64,000 nt of DNA, from the NCBI GenBank assembly GCA_036346375.1, contig CM070501.1:37902539-37966538 (forward strand), written 5' to 3'. A program made the translations under genes and the position numbers. The notes under the pieces were generated by a model. It saw only the letters and a program-made list of their open reading frames with translations, made no database searches and had not been told where the DNA came from. The stretch comes from Guadua angustifolia. Taxonomy: Eukaryota; Streptophyta; Magnoliopsida; Poales; Poaceae. Shown here piece by piece: positions 23,630 through 35,964 of the stretch (position 1 is the stretch's first letter; each line of letters begins with the position of its first letter).

Positions 23630-25745
23630 GATCTTGATGAAATTTAGGGTATATTATGGCGATGGTGAAATAAAAATTGGGCAAAATGGTGTTGATTTGA
23701 GCGGTTTTGCGATCACAATGGCGGAACACTTATGTCTGATAGAGTTAGCATCCGTGATATAAAGCTTTGGTTGACCAAATATTTTTCCTGGATGCAAGTG
23801 TTTACTGTTACCATTCAAGTCGTATTCACGCGTAGTAAGGGTGACCCGCTCTGTGGGAGTTGAAGAAAATAGATCGGACGTACTTGTGGCGTAAATGGTT
23901 AAGGTGGTGCAAGGGATCTAGCCTTGAATGTGTAATCTTTGGTGCGGCGTGCCCTAGAGAAGAGGTGATTATTAGCGGCGTGGGCAAAGACGTCGACTCT
24001 GTTGAACAAGTTCAGTAGTGGTGCCTTGAGGAGGTAGCAATGAGGATGATAACAGGATGCAAAGACACGCGGAAGGTCGAGGCAGATGAAGGAGGAAATC
24101 GAGCAAATTGTTGATCAATTGGAGTTGGTGGACCATATGGCGAGGCAAGATGAAGCTGAAATGTTGGAGTGTGATGATGACATCGGCGAAGATGAGGAAG
24201 AGGAGGAGATGATGAAATGCATAGTAGTATCTTTGGGCAGCGGATGTACCCATCACGGACGAGTGGAGCAGGAAAAACAAAGCTAGTATGGAAGTTTTGT
24301 GGGGGCATGAGTCGCGTTGGGAGTATGGTAGCAATGCCGTTAATTTGAATCAAGTTTTCGCAAACAATTTTGAGTTGAAGTTGGCGGTGAAATTTGTGGG
24401 CACTATCGCAGCAGAGAGAGTTCGAGTTATTTTGTCGATCGAGATAGATACACAATGAAATGCGTGAGAACCGAAGGATGTGAATTCAGTACATGCTTAC
24501 AAGCGAAGTCGAGACATTTTGGATTGCATCACGAGTAGATGGGCACACATGCGGACTAGAAAATGTTACGGTGAAACACCGCAACTTGAATGCGGTACCA
24601 TAATCGCTAGCGTGATGTTCAATGAGATCATCGAGAAGCGGGACATTGAGTGTTCTTATATTCGAAAAGCAATCTTGAGAACATTTAAGTACCGGATAAG
24701 TTACTCGATGGCTCTGGCGTATGGCAAAAGGCATTAGAGAAGAGGTTTGGCACATATGAGGCTTCAGATTGTAACCTACCTCGTGTGCTTGATGTCTTGA
24801 AGGAAACCAACCCGGGCACGTACACCGCTTTTGAAGAAAGTGAAGCGGATGGTAACGGGGTCTCGATATTTCGTCGAGCTTTCTTTTCACTGGTCCTTGC
24901 ATTGCGTCATTCAGTCTTGTCGTCCATTCTTTGTCGTCGATGGTACATTCTTGATTAGGAAATACAAGGCGATTCTAACGGCAATTGCAATTGATGGGAA
25001 CAACCACATACTTCCATTGGCCTTTGCATTTGTTGAGGGTGAGAACCGGATAGTGGTGTGGTTTTTCGGACATTTGAAGTTCGGGGTAGTTCGTGATCTA
25101 CCAACGTGTGCATCATCCATGACCGCCATAAAGGTATCATTTCGCAATTAAGACTCTCAGAGGACCTTGATGAGCCTTTTCCATGGCGTGACATGCGAAT
25201 GTGGTGCATGAGACATTTGGGAGCAAATTTTTTGAGCGGTTCAAGAGTAAGAAGTCGATGAACCTATTTAAGAGGTTATGCAAGCGAAACCGAGCACGTA
25301 AGTTCAACGCGATATTGGCGAGTTGGACAAGCACACTACCGCATGATTGAAGAGTCAAGAAGCAACCAAGAACGCCGAACGATTGCCCACCCAAAAGGCT
25401 ATCACCCCTCGGAGCGCTCGATCCTCCAAATCTGAGGATACGATCGTCAAGAAACATTAAGTGTTTCTCGCACTGGATAGAGGCGGAGCCGTTGGAGAAG
25501 TGGGCATTGCTCCATGACACTGGAGGCGCTAGGTTAGTATACTAAATTAAAATAGCTGTGACGATTGAACAATTAGAGTTATCGTGCTAACTGATAAGTT
25601 TGAACAGGTTCGGTGTCATAACAACGAATATAGCCGAGGTTTACAATTGGGTCATCAGAGGCCTGCGTCCGCTACCACTTGTGGCCATCCTGGAAGGCAT
25701 GCTGCACGGCATCGTTGGGTACTTCCAGAAAAGGCATGCGGAGGG
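23630..25745 (+). pseudogene. Decayed Mutator-like (MULE) transposase
   Basis: Pieces in shifting frames follow the order expected of a grass MULE transposase. An N-terminal YYGDGEIKIGQNGVDLSGF block is near 23650. An acidic linker lies near 24130-24220. A mid region (MRTRKCYGETPQLECG) is near 24550. The DDE-type core is near 24930-25085 with FVVDGTFLIRKYKAILTAI and LPLAFAFVEGEN; the D in VDGTF is the first catalytic acidic residue of the family. Then come MRHLGANFFERFKSKK near 25205 and TNIAEVYNWVIRGLRPLPLV near 25626. Multiple stops and frameshifts separate the pieces, so it is not functional. The C-terminal SWIM-type zinc finger is not recognisable. Confidence 0.7.
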
Positions 25746-25850
25746 TGACACATCGTGCAGCATTTGGCAGAGGGTGACAGGTCGTGCAGCTTTCGTGATG
25801 ATGGGTGACACGTCGTGCAGCTTTGATGATGGGTGACACGTCGTCTGGAG
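25743..25850. repeat. Tandem repeat GGGTGACACGTCGTGCAGC, about 3.5 copies
   Basis: Copies start at 25743, 25772, 25803 and 25831, spaced 28-31 bp. The last diverges after CGTCGT. It lies immediately after the last recognisable MULE block. Confidence 0.85.
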
Positions 25851-26074
25851 TGACCCCTCACCACCACTATAAAAGAGGGCCGAGGGGTAGACATCAAACA
25901 CTGCCAAACCAGCAATAAACGTCAGCTGAATCTACACAAATTAGGGCACAATGTCGTTCTCATCACGCCTCTTGAAGAAGCGAAGTCATCCTCACCCCAA
26001 ATTCGGATGCAAGTAGTGTCGACGCCCGATTCTGCGGAGTTGCCCGACCCAAATGCGATCAACCTCACCCGAAA

Positions 26075-27057
26075 ATGATGCAATCTACCCATGGAGAGAC
26101 GGCCGCCCGCGCTCACTACTGTTGTGGCCGCACCTACAAGGTAAACCTACTCGTGTCCACACAATACAGGGTAACACTACCATCTCATGCATCGTTCTTT
26201 CTTTTCTCAGCACAAGGACCGGTGTTGCTTCTTCCAATGGATCGACGGTAGGAACACGCGTGATCACGAATTTCTCTACAACTGCCACGACGCCTACCCC
26301 GCTTCGCCCGACAACTTCACCCGGTGGGAGAGGCCGCCAGGATATGTCCCTTTTCTAGATCGACCAGAGCTCAGGGCCGGTGTGCAAGGGGCCAACCAAT
26401 CGGTGAGTTTCATGCGTCATACTCTTGTTAAACTCACAAATTAGTAGTTCTAAACAGTTCATCCATCGCACACAGGAGTTCAAAAGGACACTTGCGAATG
26501 TGCTCACGTCAAACGAGAAACCTCCTCCAGGGCCACCCGAAAGCCCCGACGTTTGCGTACATGGCCTGGAAGCAGTGGTTGATACATGCCACGGTGATCT
26601 AGCGGACCGGAGATTCTACCGGTGCCCCTTGGCCGAGGAAGAACGGTGCTGGTACTTCAAGTGGGTGGACCCGGAGACGTACCACCCACATCTCATGCTT
26701 CCTGTATGGGATAACTGGGGGGAGCAACCCTCTCCGTGGTGCCACTACCGCCCAGAAAAGCCAAACCCGAGTACGCCTACGGTGTTATTCAACGACCAAG
26801 GCGGGCATCAGATTATTTGCGAGGCACGCTTCCGGTTGTTCAAGGATAAGCCCAACACAAAGCTCCTGCACCATATAGTGGAGTGCGAGCTGAAACAGAG
26901 CAGGCGTCTCCGCATGTCTCCGCCAACGCCAACACACCAGAGGTGCAGGAGGTTCCTCCTCTCGAAGAAGAAGGGACAAGGGGCAAGTACCGAGAACGCA
27001 AAGACGCAACAAATCCTTGAAGCGTTATGCAGACCAACGAGGAACCCGTGGTATTAA
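26075..27057 (+). CDS. Small three-exon protein with GRF-zinc-finger-like motifs
   Basis: A consistent model joins 26075-26140, 26211-26402 and 26476-27057 through GT-AG introns in phase 0, giving 279 aa. It opens with two ATGs at 26075 and 26078; the second would shorten the product by one residue. Exon 1 ends HYCCGRTYK and exon 2 begins HKDRCCFFQWIDGR. Together they resemble a GRF-type zinc finger (CxCG ... C-x-FF-x-W-x-D), a nucleic-acid-binding fold. A second such motif (RRFYRCPLAEEERCWYFKWV) is in exon 3. The C-terminus is basic (LLSKKKGQG). GRF-like proteins are common beside plant transposons, and a MULE remnant lies 0.3 kb upstream, so this may be a transposon passenger rather than a host gene. 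Its function is unknown. Confidence 0.5.
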
Positions 27058-28586
27058 CATAGGGGCGCCGAATCGGGATGACATGCCCATATGGGAGGCG
27101 AAATCCACATAAAAAGAAAAAAATTAAATGTTACACACCGAGACGTCGGCATAGGCCACCCAATCGGCGATAGTTGGGAGCATCGGATCCCCATGGAGTT
27201 CTTTCATAGTAGGGATTGAGCGGTGTCCGATAACACGTCGCAATATTAGAACGGTCGGTAATATGCGAAAATGTCTTACATCATTCTGGTTGTACCACGA
27301 TAGGCGAACGATCATTTGTTCCACCATGACGAACAAGACTTTCGTTAGTTAGTTAAATCAAGCAATTTAAATCCTTTGTTGTAATGCCCTTGTAATATAA
27401 TCTAATCTATTGCTTATTTTCTCATCTGAACTTTCGGTGTATGTGCCCTTATATATGTTCAACGAATAATTTAAGTGTTCATAACATCAGTTGTTGTCGA
27501 CCATAAAATTTTGAAAATTCCTGTCTATGATGTTCGTAACAATAAAAATTAAATTTTGAAATGTTCATAACAATCAAACTTTATTGTTTTAATTTAAAAA
27601 CATTGTTCAGATCTTCAAATTATTTGAAATTTTTATGGTAATATCACTGATTTATCAGGAACCTCCATAAAAAATTTCAAAATTTTTCGAAGTCGTGGTT
27701 GTCCAATTTAATTTTTATACGTACTCGCTGATTCTACCCGCGAGTGCCTTTTCCGATTTTCGCAACAAAATGCCGCAATTTCGAATTAAAATAATATTAT
27801 TTAAAAAAAATTCCAGGGAAAACATAGGATTTTTGGTGAATGGCATGGCTATCATAGAATCGAAAGAAAATTTCCAAGAGGTTTAAGCAGATATTTGTTT
27901 TCCTCCAAAATTCCCATAGTGCACTATTTCATAGGAATTTCAAATATGATTTTTTTGATTTTTTTTCGTACGAACGGGTTCCTCACAATTCCTTTGGTTT
28001 TTCTTCAATCCAAAGAGGCCCAAAACTCAGGATATTATTTTTATAAAATCATTTTAAAAATGTATTGTTTTAAAAATATATATCCATAGACAAAGTTTTA
28101 CAAAGTTTTGCACACTAATGTGGATCAGCCCCTAATGGTTTTACACATCGATATAGTTCCCAAAACACAACTTTGAACTCTAATTTATATAGTGATACAT
28201 TTATAAAACATATTCGAATTATAATATAATGAAAGTAATTTTCAAGAAGAATATATATATATACACACCCTATTATTATATATCTAATCTAAATAGTCAA
28301 ACAGATACCGATAGAAAGTTTATCTTATGAGTAGCATTTAGAAAGTTTTAGGCTGCACCTGTCCCGCTCCTTTTGTGGCCACCGCCCAGAGTGAGTAGCG
28401 TTTCATGGTTGGATCAATCGTAGTACTCTCTTAGCACGATCAAATAGCTGAAGTCAAACCTCGCAAAAAAAAAAAAAGATACGCAAAAGTTCACATTTTA
28501 TTCACTTGAGCTCCCCCAAACTTGGAGCTTGGAACTAACTGCTTTGGTTGCACATAATTGATTGCACAGTCTTAATTAACAAAATA
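27058..28586. other. AT-rich intergenic DNA without a recognised gene
   Basis: A 70-codon minus-strand frame at 27124-27336 (ends IADWVAYADVSVCNI) is unassigned. CAATCCAAAGAGGCCC at 28007 resembles the terminus of a MITE without a visible partner. The rest is low-complexity AT-rich sequence. Confidence 0.4.
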
Positions 28587-28844
28587 CTCCCCAGAGTTAC
28601 AAATAGTTATTGTTTTGGAGTTGTATGTAGTCAAACTTTCGAAATTTTGACTGTTAATATCTTTTAAATATTTAAATTGGATACATAAAAATCGTATGTG
28701 TAGATTTATCTCGAAAGGGTACTTTTATAATATTATAATTTTATTAGGTTTAATGAATATATTATAATAGAAATTACTGATCAAAGCTGTGTTTTGCAGT
28801 CTATATCAGTGTCTAAAATGACAAATATTTGTGATCGGAGGGAG
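28587..28844. mobile_element. Stowaway-like MITE, 258 bp
   Basis: It is flanked by TA on both sides (28585-28586 and 28845-28846). The ends are CTCCCCAGAGTTACAAATA and, read inward, CTCCCTCCGATCACAAATA, the grass Stowaway terminus. A diverged relative is at 2851-3109. Confidence 0.8.
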
Positions 28845-29120
28845 TACAACCGGAAAACTTGACTGCAGAATTTGAAATAATTAGGGGGCTCTGTAATTTA
28901 TAATGCAATTTTACCCTTCTATTTGAAGAGGTATCCCGTTCAAGTACACGACAACGTATTTATCTTCCAAAATTATACAAGAAAGTTGTATGTCCTGATT
29001 CTCCTGAAGACCTGAAATAAGAAAAAAAAGGAGCCATGAACCTACTTATACAATCTCATCTGCAGCATTCTCTTAAGTAAGGATGGTGATATTGACGTAA
29101 TAATTAATTGTACAGAAATG

Positions 29121-29517
29121 CTACCAAACGGTATACCGTTGGGAATCATTTCCAACGGTATACCATGGTTCATTAGGTTCACGGGTAGGTTTCGTTTACT
29201 AGGTTTCACGGGTAAGTTTCATGATGTCTTACGGATAAGTTTCATGAGTTTCATGAGGTTTCAAGTTTCATAAGGTTCATGTTTCATTAAAAAGTTAGCA
29301 TTGTCTTTGTCGATGAAACCTTTGGTTGAAACTTATCTATAAAACTTTTTAATGAAATCTGACCTTATGAAACTTGAAACCTCACAAAACTCATGAAACT
29401 TATCCGTGAGACATCACGAAACTTACCCGTGAAACCTAGTAAACGAAACCTACCCGTGAACCTAATGAACTATGGTATACCGTTGGAAGTGATTCCCAAC
29501 GGTATACCGTTGGGTAG
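29121..29517. mobile_element. Foldback element: 175-bp inverted arms with a 47-bp loop
   Basis: The arm at 29121-29295 is matched in inverse orientation by 29343-29517 with few mismatches; the loop is 29296-29342. The outer part contains the perfect palindrome ACGGTATACCGT twice per side, once altered. Internal phrases such as GTTTCATGAGTTTCATGAGG are themselves repeated. No coding capacity and no obvious target duplication. A transcript through it would form a long hairpin. Confidence 0.85.
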
Positions 29518-29584
29518 TTGCTCTCTTAATTGTAATCCCTCCAATTATTATTCATCGCGCAATGGTGATAGTGTTCCCTTATGA

Positions 29585-29743
29585 CCATCTCTCTCCTTGC
29601 ACTCATCCCCTTCCTTTTCCTCCCTCGCGGTCGCGCGTCCAGAAGGCAATGGGCGAAATATAGGCGCCTCCAATCCAGCCCGTCTCGATTGCTTTGCACC
29701 AACGAAAGCTCTCCCTCCCTGCCGTAACCGCACCCTGTCCAAG
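29585..29743 (+). promoter_or_regulatory. Probable 5' untranslated first exon of the TLC-domain gene
   Basis: CT-rich sequence ends in CTGTCCAAG|GTAATC, a good splice donor at 29743/29744. The next acceptor in a good context is TTTCATCAG at 31251, giving a 1.5-kb leader intron just ahead of the ATG at 31276. The transcription start is not determined; the left edge here is approximate. Long first introns in leaders are common in plants. Confidence 0.45.
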
Positions 29744-31275
29744 GTAATCAATGCCTTCCTTCTTCGCCGCCTCCTTCCACTTCCGCCCTGTTGTATCGGG
29801 CCTTGCTTCTTGATTTCTCTGTTGATCCTACCGGGCGATCCTACCTCCCCCTCCCCCAAAAAAAGAATCGCGGAGTAGGCAGTGTTGTCGAGGTGGGTTG
29901 GGTCTCGTGTTGCTTCGAGCTGCCATGTCGGGAGGTTGGGACTGGCGAGGGCTGTGGCCGCGTAGATGTTTGCTCTGTGTTCTTGGGTGGGTTTGATGAC
30001 CCTGTTGGTGTTTTTGGTGTCGATCGTGTCCCTAACCTATACGCAATGCGATGGGGTGGTTTTCGTTTTCTTTTCTCGTTGGTTTTGGATGTTGTTTGAT
30101 GTCTTCGGTTATTGGGCGTGCGAGCGGCGGCGGCGGCGGCGGCTGCAGCGGCGGTTGCCGTAGTTTCCTTTTGATCCTTGTGACCCTGCCGGCATCGACT
30201 CCATGCCCCTATTGGTCGCAATGTGCGGAAGTTTTCTCGGTGACATCTTCTTGCTGGCGAGTTGAATGATGCCACAAAAAGTTTGCCCCCTATCTTTATT
30301 CTTCATGTTCTTGATTCCTTCTGCATCTTTTTGGGTTGCCTTATGTGGTCAAGACTTCTTCATTAAGCTGCAGGGCCTCCCTTCCTCGGTGATCTTCTTT
30401 TACGAGGGGGAAAAGGGGGATGGAGAGAAACACCGAACACCACGTCCTTCTTCGTTATATCCATTTGATTTCCTTTGATTGTTCGTAATGGTTATTAAAT
30501 ATGATGTTGTGGTGCAGCACTCGTTTGTCATGACGTCAAGTGCAGAGCTAGAGGCGCCACATGGTTTGTGTCGGGTTTGTGATGTTTGAGTTTGTTCCTT
30601 GGATTAATGTCTCTGCAATTACAGTTAGTGTCACGAGTTGTTATGCATTCGATCAATGCTCCATTAGAATCCATGTTACTTTGTTCGAATTGTTGTGTTT
30701 ATTAGCTGAAAATGTTTCAGATTCGCAGTCGGCTGATCGGCTCATGTTGAAGGGTATCTTATCTGATTTTCTTCAATTATGGCGATAGTAATTCTTAATA
30801 GGATTAATTCATTTCCCTTCGGCAATATGTTGTTGCTTTATTCACAACTTCTAACTTTTTAGTCTAGATTCAACATTTGCTGCATGGTTCTACTTACTAT
30901 TTTTTACTAGTGAACATGAAGCATGAAAGGGGTTGAGTATTTTTTTGGCTTCAATGTCACAATTTAAAACATCAATAACTTGTTTATTGATCGGTCAACC
31001 TAGGATGTCGGAGTCGTATGGTTTCCCATTATGCATTTAATTGGCAGTTGGATGTTGTACTTCATGGATGATCATTCTTAGTATTCTGTTGCAAACTTGC
31101 AATGGCCTATCTCTCAGTTGCTCTTCTACGTTCACGTGGGCAACTTGATGTCTGAGAATTATTGTTAATCTTCTGTAGTAGTGGCCCTTTATTATTCTTG
31201 TGCTCTATGGTTGGAAGTGTGCCTTCTTATTTGACTTATCCCTTTCATCAGGCTGCTGAGTCAAGATATCAAACG

Positions 31276-34200
31276 ATGGATCTGTCCACGACTTCACTAA
31301 TGGCAGCTAAGACCTACAAGTACAAAGCGGAATCACTTGTTAAAGACTACCTTCTTGCAGATTCATATGTTTCATATACCGCTGTGCTTGGTGGGATGCT
31401 GATGTGCAAGATGGTACTATTTGTCCCCTCTTACCTGTTGATATTTACGATCAGCCTACCTGTGAATTTATGATACTTACATGATTAATGTATTTAGATG
31501 GAAGCCAAAAAAAAATGCTGCAAGTTTGATAGAATTTTCTGTTTAATTTTTCTATGTGAAAACTGGGGACTGTGGAGGAGCCCTTTGTACTATATGGCTA
31601 TTATTATAAGCATATTTCTCTAAGATCTAAGTAAGATAGGCAAATTCTCAGTTTAGCCTTAGCTCTAATTATGAATGTGTCAATGCCTCAATGGCTACCC
31701 ACCAAATCTGATCTTGAGATATGAAATTAGATAAAAGAAAATTGAGCTGTGGATGTATTTGAGTTTGGTTGAAACTACATATGATTTTTTTTCAAGGGAT
31801 ATGTATGATTTTAGCTTACATGTACACACACGCATGTGATGAATTTTCAAATTACAATCATGAAATAGGTTTAACAGTTTGCTTTGACTTGTAACGTTTT
31901 GTCTTAGTTCGATTTGTAGGTTATTCAGCTCAATTCATGGTAAGTTGATCTCAATAGAAGCCTTTTCAAGTCAAGTATGTCATGGTTAAGCTGACATAAA
32001 TTATTAACCTGAATCCTATCAACTGCCCCCTTTCTTTATCTACAGTATTTGACAGCATGGGAAATATAACTTGCATCACAAGCTATAATATGTTTAATCT
32101 GTGTTATAATACATTGGTTCAAGTTTATTACCATAGGTTCAATATTGCTGTAGTTTTTTTTTTTCCAATCAGCCTCAGGATCCCTGACAAAATTAGCATG
32201 GGTTAACAAACTAAAAATTACTGGAGATAATTGCTTGAATTATGGACAATTTCGCCAAGGTGTCAGCTGTACCTAATCTGTTTTCCATTTTTTTAAAAAA
32301 AAATTAAGTCATATTGAGTTGATAGTGATCCATAGCAAATTAGCAACTACAGTTCTCGCATGGAACTTGCTATTATCAATCTCTTTGTACCAGAACTATA
32401 GTTCTTTTTCCTTTTTTTTTAAAAAAAAATCTTCTTGGTTCTTGACTATAGTATACTTTTTCTTTATCAGGTCTATGACTTCACACAGTCAATCAGCTCA
32501 TTCTACTACAAGGGTTATGGTTCTCTTACAAAAATCCAAAAGCTTGAGTGGAACAACAGGTGAAGCCTTCTGTCTGCAACATTTATGTCTAGTTTCACCC
32601 TATTTTGTCAACATTTGTATTCAACATCCATCTTTTACCTGTTCTAGGGGCATGTCCACTGTCCATGCAATATTCATCACATTCATGTCAGTGTATCTAG
32701 TATTCTTCTCCAACCTATTCTCTAGTCAGCTGGATGGATCAATAACTTTGCGGAGTTCAAACCTCTCCAATTTTACACTGGGGGTAAAGGATGTTACTAT
32801 TTTATTCCCATTACGCTATACTAACATACCCATTTTCTCCTTTTGCCTCATATTAGCTGAATTACATTTGTCCAGGTTTCTGTCGGTTACTTCATCACCG
32901 ACCTTGCTATGATTTTCTGGGCTTATCCTTCCCTTGGTGGAATGGAGTATGTAAGTGAACATATGTGATCATTACCCTTTATTTTCTTTCATTATCTCCT
33001 TGCTTTCTAGGTTGCTACCCTTTTTCTACATGTTACTATTCACTGCTTCCATTCAATTCCCGTCTTATGCATTGTTGTACACTTAAGTGCCCATGCATTG
33101 CAATAGAAATACATTTTTGAACCAAATAATCAAATCATGGCACGTGTTTACAAAAATAAAATTACACTCTTGAGTTGCCACGGGGAGGGAGAAGTGGGGA
33201 ATGGCCCGGCCGGGGGAGCGGTTGTGGGCGGAAAGAGAGAGATACAGTTGGTTTCCTTTTTATTCGTGAGAGGTGGGGAGAGCATTTGGCGGCCCATGGC
33301 CCATATGGCGGCGCCTTGATTTTCTTAGAGAGGAGAGGGAGAGCGAATGACCACCACCAACTCGTATTTATATAGTAAAGATATCATTCACTACTGGTTG
33401 ATCATTTCAGGTTCTTCACCACATGCTGTCAATCATTTCTCTAGTCTATGCTATGTATTCTGGGGAAGGACAGCTGTACACATACATGGTTCTCATCTCT
33501 GAAACAACCACACCTGGAATCAACCTCCGATGGTATATTTGATCAAATGAATGCATAACTTTTTTTTGTCATTCTCATTATTTCAATCTAAATGGCTTAT
33601 TCTACCTTCTGTCATGAAGGTTTCTTGATACTGCTGGACTGAAAAGATCTAAAGCCTATCTTTTCAATGGTGTTACAATGTTTGTTGCATGGCTGGTAAG
33701 TGAAGTGAAAGTTACTGCACTATTATTGGAGGTTGCAAGTTATAAATCATGCATTACCGTGAGTTGACCAGAAAGTTCTTTACTATGCTTCAATCTAGTG
33801 CATGCATACATGAATGAGCATTCAGATTGTATAGCCGTTCAATTTGTTATATTGTTAGGTGTATTTGTTGTAAGTTTTAAGTTTAGATATTCATCTGCTC
33901 CTTTATACACTCTATTCTATATATTTTTTAAAAAAAAATTGCAGCCATCTTGGAACATCTTGAGATTTACTACATATTTTTTTAGTGTGTGCGTGTGTGG
34001 TTTATTGATAACGCATTTTTGGCATTTCCTAACTCCCATGGGATCAGTAAGTAACTGTTGGATTTGTGACTGAGATCAATAACTCATTCCATAGATTTGC
34101 AGATTTAGAGAGAGAGAGAGAGAGAGAATTATTAAACTGTACAAGTGGAAACATGAATGCTATTAATCTGAATCAATAGCCATGTTTAACCAATATGTTG

Positions 34201-34557
34201 ACCTAAATAACGAGAAGCCTTTCTTGTACTGTTTAGGAAATTTCTATAATTTCCTCTCTAATGTGGACAACCATTTGCTTAATGCAGGTGGCACGGATAA
34301 TTTTGTTCATCTACTTGTTTTACCACATCTACTTCCACTTTGATCAGGTACTTCATTCTTCTGTGTTAATACATAACAAATATCACACCGATGGTTCTGA
34401 AATTAAACTTGATCTTGTTTATTGACAGATCAAGCAGATGCATCCTTTTAGCTGCATTCTGGTATTTGCTGTGCCCACAATACTACTTGTCAAAAACACA
34501 ATGTGGTTTGCCAAGATCTTGAGAGGCCTTAAGAAGACACTAGCCAAGAGACAGTGA
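31276..34557 (+). CDS. TLC-domain (TRAM/LAG1/CLN8) multi-pass membrane protein, TMEM56/TLCD4-like
   Basis: Eight coding exons keep frame with GT-AG introns: 31276-31413, 32471-32559, 32648-32783, 32876-32950, 33411-33532, 33620-33695, 34288-34347 and 34429-34557, giving 274 aa. The TLC domain runs from about residue 60 to 260. It includes EWNNRGMSTVHAIFITF, the SVGYFITDLAMIFW segment, the conserved His pair in VLHHMLSI (about residue 149) and RIILFIYLFYHIYFHF. Five or more hydrophobic segments are visible. The protein ends KKTLAKRQ, a lysine-rich tail that fits ER or Golgi retention. TLC proteins act in membrane lipid or ceramide metabolism or lipid sensing; the substrate of this plant subgroup is not known to me. 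It differs from ceramide synthases in lacking a Lag1p motif that I can see. The start follows a leader intron. Confidence 0.9.
33082..33381 (-). mobile_element. Helitron-like element in an intron of the TLC gene
   Basis: Read on the minus strand it starts TCTTTACTATATAAATACG directly after an A, like the 5' end of the copy at 9266-9435. Near its other end it has ATTGCAATGCATGGGCACTT, a degraded version of the grass Helitron 3' hairpin, but a clean CTRR is missing. It lies in the 33-kb intron, between exons ending 32950 and starting 33411. Confidence 0.4.
34106..34128. repeat. (GA)n microsatellite in a TLC-gene intron
   Basis: A clean run of GA dinucleotides, about 11 units, between the sixth and seventh introns' flanking exons. 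Confidence 0.9.
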
Positions 34558-35964
34558 AGAGAAGAATGGCGATGCAAGATCATGGACATCTACAATTATC
34601 CTTTTATACAGTTATGTGCAGCTACATATACTTCCTGAGTAAAGTCGTTAGTGTAACTCATAGCGCAAGCTAAATCCCTTGTACATGATTCAGAAATATG
34701 CTTAACACAGCCCAAAATTTTCCCTGAATATTCTACATTGTATTTGTACATATACATATCTGGTTATGGCTGAGGATGCTTTTATCTGTGCATCAGATAT
34801 TTCGAAGCCTCAAGTCTCAGAAACTGAAGGTAGTGGTGATCAGATTGACCTAGACAGGCTGCTGAAATTCAAAACTCATGTTTCTACTTACGACTTTAAT
34901 GCGCAGCTCGTATTGTTCTGACTTCTGAATTGCAGTGAGTTCATTCTCTTATCGCTACTAGTAAAGCTGGCTGGTAGTACTACATAAAACTATTCAGTTT
35001 TCCATGTGCAGCTTTGGTTATTTATTGCTAAGTCTGGTAATTGTTATTGTGCATTTTGGTACAGAACCTATCTGTATGCTGTAGTGATAATTGTTATTGC
35101 ACCTTTCAACCATGCAGCTTTGTTAATTTTGGTAAAAACGTTCAGAACAAGAGCTGATTTTAATGGTCAAATAGGTGGGATACAGGTTCGTTGCAATGGT
35201 TGGGTAAGGCAAGGAAACTCTTATTACGTTTTTGAAGATTAAACATACTGCAAATTGTTTGCTAGCTGAAACGTGAAATGCAGAACCTATCAGGCGCAGA
35301 AGATTTGCTCCAGCAATTTGATGCGCGCAGTACTGCGCAAAGACGTTTTTTTTTTTTGAGAACTCATGAAACATTGGGCTCATCCAAACAGATCGAACGA
35401 GACCTACATTTTGCAGTCCAACAAAAGGAGGCCAGAAGGTGGTTCCTCGAGTATCAATTCTAATAAACAAAACAATTCGATCGTACCTTCCTGATGCACG
35501 CTTCCGACTTCGGTAGATCCATCAACTTGAGTGGATACAGGATGGCTCTTTGCTAATCGATGTTCAGAAAGTTTGCAGAGATTCATCTCACATGAACAGT
35601 GTGTTAAGAGTGCAACTGCAACCGGAGGAAATCATATTGTTCGAGAGAAAGTACCTTTCCAAGAATTTGCTTTCGCTGCGGATTGCTCGCAGGTTCTTAC
35701 GTACACTGTTTCCTGGATCTGTTCAGAGAACATAAAGCATGGCTAATAGACACCCATCGTACATCAAAAGTTACAGGGTACATCAATAGTGGTCATTGCT
35801 TATGAGTAACGAAGGGATGCATGCGGAGGGGGTACGTCTGCGCTAGCGAGTCCCACTCCTTCATCGGCTTAGCCTTCCCAAAACCCACAAGAAAATTCAC
35901 CACCTCAGAAAGATAGCAACCGGCAAGATCAAAGGCTCCAGAGCAGAGAGCTGAGCTCACGTAC
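34558..35964. other. 3' flank of the TLC gene and intergenic DNA
   Basis: The TLC 3' UTR probably extends to about 34760. A 51-codon frame at 34766-34921 (starts MAEDAFICASDISKPQ) is open but unsupported. Further short frames up to 35750 have no recognised homology. The stretch 35793-35964 would be intron of the minus-strand fragment beside it. Confidence 0.4.

Noticed and set aside
33798..34073. Extra exon in the last large TLC intron
   Set aside because: The flanking exons join in frame as AWL-VARIILF, matching the family without an insertion.
35531..35746. Short overlapping frames downstream of the TLC gene
   Set aside because: No family resemblance, and two frames of similar length overlap.
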